DNA from: Siphonodentalium dalli
Taxonomy: Eukaryota > Mollusca > Scaphopoda > Gadilida > Siphonodentaliidae
Direction of reading: 5' to 3'
Length of the DNA stretch: 64,000 bases
NCBI GenBank assembly: GCA_032622095.1
Contig: CP136062.1
Coordinates: 7,440,001 to 7,504,000, forward strand
How positions within the stretch are numbered: the first letter of the stretch is position 1; each line of letters begins with the position of its first letter. The notes beneath the pieces are model-generated. The model had not been told where the DNA came from. It worked only from the letters and a program-made list of their open reading frames with translations, and ran no database searches. Positions 33,600 to 42,832 of the stretch are shown here, piece after piece. The translations under genes were made by a program, and so were the position numbers.

Positions 33600-34300
33600 C
33601 CTGCATTAAAGATACATGTACTTTAGCGTTGGCATTGTGCACATGTACCGTACTGTACATGTACCTTTATTGCTGTTGAAAAGGTCACAACAGTTAAAAT
33701 CACCATAAACAGAAAGAATATTATGTTTAGACATACCGGTACAATACATGTGCAGTACATGTGTACCGGTATGTAAAGTGTATGCGATAAAGTACAATCA
33801 ACACAGGAGAAGGCAGGGAAACCCAACTGAATGAACTATGGTTAAAACTTCAACCAAGCTGTTTACAACTTACCAATGTGCTATGACATCTCCCCCATGT
33901 ACCGGTACATGTTAAGTTACCATACCTTACCGGTATATCTTCCCATTTTCACCAATGACAGTTTTTCGTAGTCACATGGTCACGTACAATGAGAGTAATT
34001 GGCCATTCAATATTGAGGTAAACAAAATTCAGGTGCAGGAGAGGGGAGGGGTGGATAGACCGGGTAATTTTCAACAACAAAATTCTGAATTATAATGCCT
34101 CTGGCAAAGAAAAAACATCCTTCATTGTCACCAATGATATTTTTTTCTGAGTCACATAGTAATATTGAAAGATAAAATGATACCACTGGTAACTGGCCAC
34201 CTTACAGTAAGAACAGCCAGTCAATGACTGTGCGGTCGCTCACCAGACTGCAAAGACTGATAATACTGGGACTCTGGAGACCATAACTGTAGTTTTATTT
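33600..34300. other. no gene seen
   Basis: TACATGTA/ACCGGTA-rich unique DNA, including GTACCGTACTGTACATGTAC near 33645-33664. No supported feature. Confidence 0.45.
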
Positions 34301-34304
34301 AACT

Positions 34305-34399
34305 GTTAGCCGGTGGAGCCATGGTGTAGTTGCATTTCGGCCGCTGTGGTAATGCTAACTGCACCGCAGTTAAGTGGACACTTGTTTTATCCAGCAGGG
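34305..34399. mobile_element. right-end fragment of the CCCTGC MITE family
   Basis: GTTAGCCGGTGGAGCCATGG...GTAGTTGCATTTCGGCCGC...GTGGACACTTGTTTTATCCAG matches the right half of the complete elements at 38.7 and 39.1 kb and ends CAGGG|TA. The left half is missing. Confidence 0.6.
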
Positions 34400-35110
34400 T
34401 ACTTTTTTTCTTCCCACATGTTCGTAAACCAGACTTGAAAATTGGTGTCGCCTTATTAACTAAAATAAGCTGGTGTGAAAGGTTGAAATATAATTTTTGT
34501 AAAGAGACTGTTCATTTGATGCAAAAGAGTTAATTCTATGAGTACATGTGAACAAGCCAGGGATTTTTTGGAGACACCTGTTTTTGGGCAATGATATTCC
34601 GAAGGCATATCCTGAATGACTGAGTGGAGGAAGGTTTGGGAGTGGGTAACCCGGGGTTAATAACCCCCTGCTGATGGTGGAGGCATGTTCTTCCTCCTGG
34701 AATTGTTTTTGAAAATCCATTGCATTGAGAGCTAATCTAGGGTTCTTTGCGTCAGTATTTTGAATTTTACTGAGAGGTCAATTTGATAAAGTTTCTCAAC
34801 CATAACTTTGGAAATGTTTAGATATGTATGGATTGGAAATGCTTATAAGTTATTGTCAGATATCCTTTGGTTTGAACAATGGATTATGCTTTAAATGAGA
34901 CTTACCATTATCACTTTTAATTCATATAATATGCTATTTTCTAAAATCCAAGTGAGAGACACATACTAGTATATAATATACTAGTACAGAAACATTGTCT
35001 ATTAAGTTAGTAATTACTATTAGTACTAATCGCTATGTTAATTTTTCATTTGGTTTCATGAGATCACACCTGATAACAAGGTTTATTTGATACAATTGTC
35101 ATTGTTCCTG
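34400..35110. other. no gene seen
   Basis: AT-rich DNA with no supported exon, RNA gene or repeat. Confidence 0.4.
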
Positions 35111-35112
35111 TA

Positions 35113-35437
35113 CTATTTTTGATTGAAATACGGAAGACTGAATGATAACAAACCTGAACTCAAACTACATGTATTTCAAGTTTTAACAGATGAAAGCTAG
35201 ATAAAGCCCAACATACTTTTACAGTATGACTCCAACTGTTAAACTTAAATATTTTTGTAAACTTAAATACCTTATGTCAATATATATAGATTTTTGATTG
35301 AAATACTGAAGGCTGAATGATAACAAACCTGAACTCAAACTACATGTATTTCAAGTTTTAACAGATGAAAGCTAGATAAAGCCAAACATACTTTTACAGT
35401 ATGATTCCAACTGTTAAACTTAAATATTTTTGTACAC
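35113..35437. repeat. tandem duplication, two copies 175 bp apart
   Basis: GATTGAAATAC.GAAG.CTGAATGATAACAAACC at 35121 recurs at 35296, and similarity continues through TTTTACAGTATGA.TCCAACTG to AAATATTTTTGTA. The right copy is interrupted or bounded by the TTAA-flanked element that follows. Confidence 0.85.
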
Positions 35438-35441
35438 TTAA

Positions 35442-35946
35442 AGGCACGGTTGGCCTTAATTGTCGAAAATATTAATATTTGTTCCAAACACCGTAAACAG
35501 AAAAACATTAAAACGCATATAGTTTCGTCCATATACATGTATACCATGACCATCGCGTAAACAGCATGTTATCATAAAGACCTACAATATTTTACATAAG
35601 CAAGAGCCTGATTGTGTTACAGAAAACAGCACAATGCTACTGGCTAATCACACACAAATGGCATAAACGCTCTTTATTTAAGCTCCCTATCAGGAATTCA
35701 CCAACAAGAACGCTCATTATATTTACCATCATAATATAAACAAACGCCAGAAAAGTAACTTTTTATGCTTTTGTTTGCATAACAAAGGTCAAACATATGA
35801 CAATAACATACTGTTTATAAATGCGATATTTCTTATTTGTATACGGACAAAGTCTGCCTACATTTTGATGTTCTTTCTGTTTGTGGCGGTTTTTGACGGG
35901 TGGAAATATTTTTACAGGATACCCACCACCAAGGCCAACCGTACCT
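35442..35946. mobile_element. TIR element (505 bp) with TTAA target duplication
   Basis: The left end AGGCACGGTTGGCCTT is inverted at the right end AAGGCCAACCGTACCT. Both are flanked by TTAA (35438-35441 and 35947-35950). Similarity between arms continues for about 100 bases with mismatches. TTAA is the target of piggyBac-type transposases, so this may be a piggyBac-related MITE; the termini themselves were not matched to a known family. No transposase frame. Confidence 0.75.
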
Positions 35947-35950
35947 TTAA

Positions 35951-36221
35951 ATACCGTATGTCAATATATATAGATAATTTCCATCTTGTTATGATATGAA
36001 TCGGGACCAAATAGATAAACAAAAGTAAAAAAAACAACAAAAAAACCTCTGGATATGACCCTGATGTACGGTACCATGTGGCTATACTGGTAGTCACAAT
36101 GAGTTACGCTATCCCCAAAGTTTCACTATCCCCAAAGTTTCACAAAAACAGGGAAATAGTGGATTTATTACTGTCAACGTCAAGTACATGTACAAGTCTG
36201 AAAATAGCGTGTATGTCATTT
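35951..36221. other. no gene seen
   Basis: Contains a short direct repeat TATCCCCAAAGTTTCAC (about 36109-36143). Nothing else supported. Confidence 0.45.
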
Positions 36222-36312
36222 GCAGAATGAGGTCCCCAGAGGGTTCATTTAGTGATACTATCCCGCATAGCGGGCTAGCATCACCAAATTCACCTCTGTA
36301 GACCTCATTCGG
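36222..36312. repeat. palindromic hairpin repeat, copy B
   Basis: GCAGAATGAGGTCCCCAGAG and its inverted counterpart surround the inner palindrome TATCCCGCATAGCGGGCTA. The right arm has decayed (CACCTCTGTAGACCTCATTC). It is followed, as in copy A, by GCTTAGGCCTC. Confidence 0.75.
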
Positions 36313-36427
36313 CTTAGGCCTCATCTTCTGGGAAGTATCTATAGTATCAAATTAACATTGTTTTTAGTTACGTTTTCCCTTCGGGGAAGTTTCTATATCC
36401 CCTAATTTGCAGAAGGCGCCCAATGGG

Positions 36428-36447
36428 TGAACATCACCAACTTCAAC
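36428..36447. repeat. inverted satellite of the hairpin family
   Basis: TGAACATCACCAACTTCAAC is the reverse complement of text at about 2001-2020 next to copy A. This shows that the mobile unit extends beyond the hairpin itself. Confidence 0.55.
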
Positions 36448-36488
36448 TGGGGAACTTCAATCTGATTCTAGGTTTGCCGACGGCATAA

Positions 36489-36581
36489 GCAGAATGAGGT
36501 CCCCAGAGGGTGAATTTAGTGATGCTAGCCCGCTATGCGGGATAGCGTCACTAAATTCACCCTCTGGGGACCTCATTCTGC
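36489..36581. repeat. near-perfect palindrome, hairpin repeat copy C
   Basis: Arms of 34 bases (36489-36522 and 36548-36581) are perfect inverted copies. They start GCAGAATGAGGTCCCC and surround a 25-base inner segment that itself is nearly palindromic (CTAGCCCGC/GCGGGATAG). The element can form a hairpin of more than 40 base pairs. No coding potential. Confidence 0.92.
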
Positions 36582-36831
36582 AAATTACAGTCAGGCTATT
36601 TGCAGGCTTGGTCAAGTATAAGTTAAATCATTCAAATTGTATATACGGTATAGACTGTATACATGTACATACCGTAACAGGTCGGGTGAACCACTGTTTG
36701 ATTTGATAAGACCGATTGGTCTAAAATTTACTGATACAAGATTACAGGCCCTCAAACTTTGCATTTTGTGCCAGGGTTGATGTTTTACCAATCCCGTCAC
36801 CCATATTCGAGGCAGGGGTAGGGTCAATAAT

Positions 36832-36996
36832 ATATAAGGATTAACTGTCATGAGGACTGTTTTTATGGAGATGTAACGGTGAGGTAAGTGGACATAACTT
36901 GTGTAAAACCCGAAGGGTTTTACATACAAGTTATGTCCACTTACCTCACCGTTACATCTCCATAAAAATAGTCCACATGACAGTTAATCCTTATAT
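36832..36996. repeat. 165-bp near-perfect palindrome
   Basis: The left arm (ATATAAGGATTAACTGTCAT onward) and the right arm are inverted copies for about 80 bases with only a few mismatches and one 2-nt indel. They meet at AAAACCC-GAA-GGGTTTT. A 3-nt loop makes this a very strong snapback sequence. No target duplication is evident and no similar copy was seen in the window. Confidence 0.92.
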
Positions 36997-37539
36997 TTAT
37001 ATACATTTAGCGAAAAAGCCGCTTTTGTAAATATATTTAAATCGAAAAGTGTATCGTGACAAGATCAGCCCAAAATACCCAATAGCACCCTTGGCAAAAG
37101 TTAATAGGAACAATTTCTCTTCATGTTGAAACCCGATGATGTATTAAGTCAATCCTGCGCGAGTCAAAATGCGCCCAAAGCATTACGCGTTCGTCTTTCC
37201 AAACCTAATGACGTATCGATGGTGTTATTAGCTTGGTGTTATGAGGCGTTACGCATTCACCGAGAAATAACTGCAACTAGCCACGTGGGCGCCGACCAAT
37301 CAGAATGCTGGATTTAGTGATGACAACACTTAGTGTGTAAATATACATGTATGACGGGGTGTCATAAGGGACATTACAGTGACTATAGACATTTTTACAA
37401 TAGAGACGAGTGCGAAATTTAGCACCCCTGATTTAAAAATTGCGAGTGCACACAAGTACGAGAGCAGTTGCTCCCGTCTCCTTGGAAGGATTGATTGATC
37501 AGTTGTTCACAATACAGGTACCTGATAGTAATACATGTA
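36997..37539. other. no gene seen
   Basis: Unique DNA; no supported feature. Confidence 0.4.
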
Positions 37540-37880
37540 GGGCTGAAGGGGTCATTCCCACAAAAAATCCTGCTGAAGTTCAAGAGTACACAGGATTTGA
37601 AAATGTGCTGAAGGGTACACAAGGTTTGTGATTGGCATTAACACCATAACTAAACTGTTGTTCTGACGCCCATTAGCAGTTTATTTTCAGTTCATTTTGA
37701 TGTTCATTGGAACGCAAACAATCATCCTCTAGTTTAACAATAATCATGGCAGATACCGGTACGAATAATAAACATCATTTAGAACGAGATTTAAAAATGT
37801 ACCTTCAGCACATTTTCAAAACGTGTGTACCCTTCAGCATTTTTTTGGTGAGAGCGACCCCTTCAGAATTAGTAGGCTTA
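37540..37880. mobile_element. inverted-repeat element (about 340 bp)
   Basis: GCTGAAGGGGTCATTCCCAC...AAATGTGCTGAAGGGTACACA (about 37540-37620) is inverted at about 37797-37872 (TGTGTACCCTTCAGCATTTT...GCGACCCCTTCAG). The arms are imperfect, about 80 bases each, and the centre is unique. Target duplication was not identified, so the exact ends are uncertain. Confidence 0.6.
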
Positions 37881-37899
37881 TACAATCACATGATGTACA

Positions 37900-38690
37900 T
37901 GTACATGTAGATGTGGTTCAAATCAGGATGTGTCCAACCTGGTAATTAACTTATTGTTAACCTTTTTTTCTCCATTTATTAAATTAATAAAGGTAGGCCT
38001 GCATCATGCATGTACCGGGTACTAGTACTAGTAATCAAGAATTATACTTAATACTGGTCAGTATGATGGTCAGTCTGATTTCATTGTCACTCAAGTGAAA
38101 ATTCGGACGACGACGATTCAAGATTTCGTAAGTGGAAGCCCGAAGGAGTTCCATACATGTAAGTAAGTATTAAACTGGTAGTTAGACTGCACATGCTCAT
38201 ATAAATATCCTTGGAAACCATCAATTGCGAAGTAATCGCAGTTGTGTGCACCGGTACATAAAAATAATGGCTGGAAAGATCACAGGGTAGTCAATCTCAA
38301 TCTACAACAAACATCAATGTCACAATCATCATGTACAATGTACCGGTAAGGCGACACTGCAGTCATGGGAACAATCTATCCACGATTTTGTCGGACCCGA
38401 TTCCTCCACCCGAAAATATCAAAGAAAATTAAATCGACCATATTACACCATACCGTAGATATCTTCGTCTGAACTAGTAACTACGCTTAATTGTAAATAC
38501 ATGTTTTTACATTTCGATTCGGGATGCGACAATTGGGGATCAACTAACGCTAATTATTTCGCCATCTCTAGTCATTCCATTAATATATATATATTTTTTG
38601 GGTGGACGAATAAGTTTTATACATGTACTACAGGTACATGCATGTATTTAAATCGGGTTTTCCAACTTCACTATTTTATTTACATACCCT
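37900..38690. other. no gene seen
   Basis: TACATGTA/ACCGGTA-rich DNA with no supported exon or element. Confidence 0.4.
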
Positions 38691-38696
38691 GCTTGA

Positions 38697-39044
38697 CAAA
38701 ACAAGTGTCCAATGTCATTGCGGTGTATTTGCCATTCGGCCGCGGTGTCAGATTTTGGAACTGCAGTTGAGCACCGCGGCCGAACGGCAAGTACGGTACA
38801 CCATGGGCGAACGGCAACTACACCGCGGCCGGACCGCATGTACACCATGGTTAGATTTCTGGTTCGTATCATCTTTTTTCAGTTTAATGAACGTACACAG
38901 CGGCAACTACTCCATGGCCAAATGACAAGTACACGGCAACCCAACTGTAGTTAGCCGGTGGAGCCGCGGTGTAGTTGCATTTCAGCCGCGGTGGCAACGC
39001 TAACCGCACCGTGGTTAAGTGGACACTTGTTTTGTCCAGCAGGG
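38697..39044. mobile_element. MITE, CCCTGC-TIR family, complete copy 1 (348 bp)
   Basis: Starts CCCTGCTTGACAAAACAAGT and ends ACTTGTTTTGTCCAGCAGGG, with TA on each side (38695-38696, 39045-39046). The interior is rich in short GCCGCGGTG and CGGCCGAACGGCAA words in both orientations. A TA duplication suggests Tc1/mariner-type movement. No transposase. Confidence 0.85.
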
Positions 39045-39145
39045 TACTGTAGTATGCACATTCCAGCAAACTTTTGTACCAACAGCCAAGTACGGTATGC
39101 GTAAGCCTACCAGTCACTGCTATGCATTCCGGGGCCCCAAGCATA

Positions 39146-39468
39146 CCCCGCTGGACAAAGCAAGTGTCCATTGGTACCGTGGTGTATTTGCCGTTCGGCC
39201 GCTGTGTCAAGAGTTTGTAACTGCAGTTAACGGCAAATTCACTGCGGCCGAACAGCAACTACTAGTACCCTCATGGCCGAATGACATGTACGCCGTGGTT
39301 AGATTTCTGGTTTGTGTCGTCTTTTTTCGGTTTAATTTTAATGAAAGTACACCACGGCCCAACTGTAGTTAGCTGGTGGAGCCGCGGTGTACCGGTAGTT
39401 GCATTTCGGCAGCGGTGGCAATGCTAACCACACCGCAGTTAAATGGACAGTTGTTTTGTCCAGCAGGG
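39146..39468. mobile_element. MITE, CCCTGC-TIR family, complete copy 2 (323 bp)
   Basis: Starts CCCCGCTGGACAAAGCAAGT and ends CAGTTGTTTTGTCCAGCAGGG-like text, with TA on both sides. It lies only 100 bases from copy 1 in the same orientation and has diverged from it substantially, so the two are probably separate insertions and not a recent duplication. Confidence 0.85.
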
Positions 39469-39469
39469 T

Positions 39470-40195
39470 ACTAAAAGGATACAACTGTATTGAGATTGGT
39501 CTGAACGAGATTGGTCTGAGACTGAACGTTCACTACATCATGCATGATGGATTGAATTTGATGCATACTGCATACAGTGTAGTTGGTGGACCCAACTATT
39601 CAAACAGAGCTAGACGCTTTTATAGAGCTCTGATAATAAAAGTCAGGTTTACGGACTACATACAGTGTAGTCTATGGCTTACCATTCGGCTGTTAGTTTA
39701 AGCTGGAGTCTTGTTTTAATCCAGAGAACAAATCACACATGTGACATTCACCTGTTCACAATGTCAACAACAGGTCAACGCCAATATGAATATTCAATAA
39801 AATGATCATCTTCAAGTTCAAGTTGTTGAAATGTTGGCGAAATTGTTGTGTTCTGTGATCACTCTATCGTTGATTTAAGGTCCATGGTACTGTAATAATT
39901 TGCTTGATGTTGTCCTCGGTGTTGACGAAACTGGTTCGTGGGTGAGGTAGAAAATGAAATGCGCTTTCAACTTTGACAATGACACTGATTTCGAATACTT
40001 TTGCATCGCCTACTGTCGAAAAATTGCGATGTATAACTCCAAATTGATTCATCGTGGTGTTGTTTGAAAAATCACTATTGTTAAATCACACTATAATGAT
40101 GCCGGTCATTTGGTAGGGACAGTTGAGAATTGAGTTGTTCAACTCGCCTAACAAATCAATGTATCAGCGACATTCTGAACGCTTCGACCTGTGAC
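39470..40195. other. no gene seen
   Basis: Unique DNA; a small repeat GAGATTGGTCTGA occurs twice near 39490. No supported exon. Confidence 0.4.
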
Positions 40196-40199
40196 CTCT

Positions 40200-40386
40200 G
40201 GATCAATTTTCCCACAATGCTTCGCAAAAGCGGAGCGGAAGTCACGTGATTTTTAACCCATTTTTCTTGTCCGGATTTTCATCGCGTCGAAATTCTGTTT
40301 CATGGTATTGTAAAAATTGATGACGTCATTCACGCCTAAACATGAAAAGCAACAACGCGCCTGTGGCGCGTTGTGGTTGCTATTAT
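40200..40386 (-). mobile_element. dispersed element copy 3 (partial, inverted relative to copy 1)
   Basis: GAAGTCACGTGATTTTTAAC through GACGTCATTCACGCCTAAAC and the terminal hairpin AACGCGCCTGTGGCGCGTT match 19990-20180 in reverse. The hairpin end is kept, so this is a terminal fragment. It abuts a GT microsatellite (about 40415-40451). Confidence 0.8.
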
Positions 40387-41200
40387 ATATTTGAGGAACG
40401 TTTGTGGTCTGTGCGTGTGGGTGTGTGTGTATGTATGTGTGTGTGTGTGTGTTTACGCGATGGAATCGGAAACGGCTAACCGATTTTGACGAAACTTGGT
40501 ACGGGTATGTAGTTTGACCTGAGGACTAACATGGGTATATCCGTTTGCCCGTGCGGTGTGACCTTGACATTCAAATGACCTTGAACTCAAGTTCTCCGCT
40601 GAGCCGATTTTCACCAAATTTGGTATGTGGGGGTAGTTTCAGGCGCTGAGCAATTTCGTCACACCCGGATGCCCGTGCGGCGTGAACTTGAGATTTTAAA
40701 TGACATTGAACTGTATCTGGGTATCCACTGGGCCGATTTCCACCACTTTTTGGGGGTGTTGGTGTAGATGGGGATGCCAACAAATTTCGTCTCACCCACA
40801 TGCCCGTCAGACAGGTACCCAGCTAAAACCTAATGTATAGTTTGTGACTTTTGTCTGTTAGCTATGGCCGGGAAAACTTCCGGACGGATTTCGACGAAAC
40901 TTGATACCTAAGTGTACGTTTGTCCGGGAAGTGTTTTGGATGGGTCAAAGTGTGATGCTTGATCTTCAAAATGGTCGATTCAAGATCAAATCGGGTAATA
41001 GTGGCGGATTACGACGATATTCGATAGCTAGGGATACTTTTGTCCGGGCAGTGTTTTGGACGGCTTAACTCGTAACCCCGACCTGACATTGACATTCAAA
41101 ACGGTAAATGCAAGGTCAAATCTGGTCAAATTTCGCATAACTAGATCCGACGAAGCACCGCGTGTGGTTGCCCCGTTACGTGTCACGTACGATCATATTA
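40387..41200 (+). mobile_element. Helitron-like repeat relative, degenerate
   Basis: Contains TTTTGACGAAACTTGGTAC, AGCTATGGCCGGGAAAACTT, TTTGTCCGGGCAGTGTTTTGG and GATCTTCAAAATGG, the same words as in the elements at 62916-63425 and, inverted, 55-57 kb. No clean CTAG-terminated hairpin is present, so the ends are eroded. The last 30 bases match the poly(A) fragment at 6315-6340. Confidence 0.5.
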
Positions 41201-41404
41201 CAAATTGACTATCGCTCAGAAACAGGCTGACGTCACTTGTGACGTAAATATATGCATCACTACGCGTGACGCACATTCCTTGTAGCGTCGTGTTTGTGTC
41301 TCTCGGTGTGGATACACATTCAAAGTAGGCTAAACATCGGAGTGGTTGAATTGGATGAACAAATCAAAAATAATAATTATGGCATAAATAAAATACACGC
41401 ATAC

Positions 41405-41520
41405 TAGTCGAGAGTACAGAATTTTCACCACTCGTGGTATTATGGTTTTAACCACTCGCCAAAAGGCTCGTGGTTAAAACCACAATTCCACTCGTGGTGA
41501 AAATTTGGTATTCTCGGCTA
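41405..41520. repeat. 116-bp palindrome
   Basis: TAGTCGAGAGTACAGAATTT and onward is inverted in AAATTTGGTATTCTCGGCTA. Inside it ACCACTCGTGGT and TGGTTTTAACCA are themselves palindromic. Arms are about 54 bases with a few mismatches, around an 8-base loop (CCAAAAGG). Confidence 0.88.
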
Positions 41521-41559
41521 CTATGGGTGTATTCTATATATACACGTATAAATACCATT

Positions 41560-42384
41560 GATGATACAGGGCCCAGTTGGTTGCAAATCAGGAACGATAA
41601 CTCTATCCGACCTACATTCTCTGCAGTACTCCCGTCGGTGTTAGACAGTTTGACCTATATTCGCCCACGCATTGCATCATGGTCTATGTGTATACCGGTT
41701 GGGCATGTCCAAAAAATTTTAAAAACTTCAAAAATTTCAAAAACTTCAAAAACTTCAAAAATTTCAAAAATTTCAAAAACTTCAAAAACTTCACAAATTT
41801 CAAAAATTTCAAAAATTTCAAAAAACTTCAAAAATTAAACAAAATTCAGGATTTAGTCATAAATGTGACCCGCCATATCAAATCCAGTCGGAAGTCGGGA
41901 TTTTTTTATCCTGTGCCAATGCATTATCTTAAATATGCGAGTCGACCAGCCGCCGGCGGCGGCGGCGGCCGTAATGCGCATGTCAACGCGGCAACTACAT
42001 AATCCTATGGCATGGACAGAAATTGGCGGCGGCGGTTCAGGATTTAGTCAAAAATATGGCTTGTTGCCATTCATCGGAAAGCTATGGGGGTACGGTGGTG
42101 AGCGCCACCGAAAAAAACAAGTGAGCGAGGGACAAAAGAGAAAAATAACATGACAAGTGGTACATAGTACAATTTATTATATTAACTATTCACTGTCACT
42201 TTCGTCCGAATTGTCATCACTTTCGTCAGCTCACCACCGTACCCCCATAGCTTTCCGATGAATGGCAACAAGCCATATTTTTGACTAAATCCTGAACCGC
42301 CGCCGCCGCCAATTTCTTTGCATGCCATAGGATTATGTAGTTGCCGCCGCCGCCGCCGGCGGCGGCGTTGACATGCGCATTACG

Positions 42385-42451
<67 letters not shown>

Positions 42452-42832
42452 GCGGCTGGTCGACTCGCATATTTAAGATAATGCATTGGCACAGGATAAA
42501 AAAATCCCGACTTCCGACTGGATTTGATATGGCGGGTCACATTTATGACTAAATCCTGAATTTTGTTTAATTTTTGAAGTTTTTTGAAATTTGTGAAATT
42601 TGTGAAATTTGTGAATTTGTTTTAAGTTTTTTAAGTTTTTGAAATTTTTTGAAATTTTTGAAGTTTTTGAAGTTTTTTGGACATGCCCAACCGGTATACC
42701 CATAGACCATGATGCAATGCGTGGGCGGAGAATATAGGTCAAACTGTCTAACACCGACGGGAGTACTGCAGAGAATGTAGGTCGGATAGAGTTATCGTTC
42801 CTGATTTGCAACCAACTGGGCCCTGTATCATC
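41560..42832. repeat. large inverted repeat, arms about 544 and 604 bp
   Basis: The left arm (41560-42103) and right arm (42229-42832) are highly similar inverted copies separated by 125 bases. They share ATGATACAGGGCCCAGTTGG, the AAAATTTCAAAAACTTC hexamer-type repeat, the GTCGACCAGCCGCC region and TACGGTGGTGAGC. The right arm is longer mainly because of a CCG expansion. No transposase or target duplication was identified. The right arm's outer half is copied again at 45110-45500 by the adjoining duplication. Confidence 0.9.
42386..42448. repeat. (CCG)n trinucleotide expansion, about 21 units
   Basis: Pure CCG repeat in the right arm of the inverted repeat. The matching place in the left arm (about 41951-41971) holds only about 6-7 units. 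The polyglycine or polyproline frames through it are artefacts. Confidence 0.95.

Noticed and set aside
42226-42540. Polyglycine protein on the minus strand
   Set aside because: It translates a CCG expansion inside a large inverted repeat, with unrelated text in the other arm.
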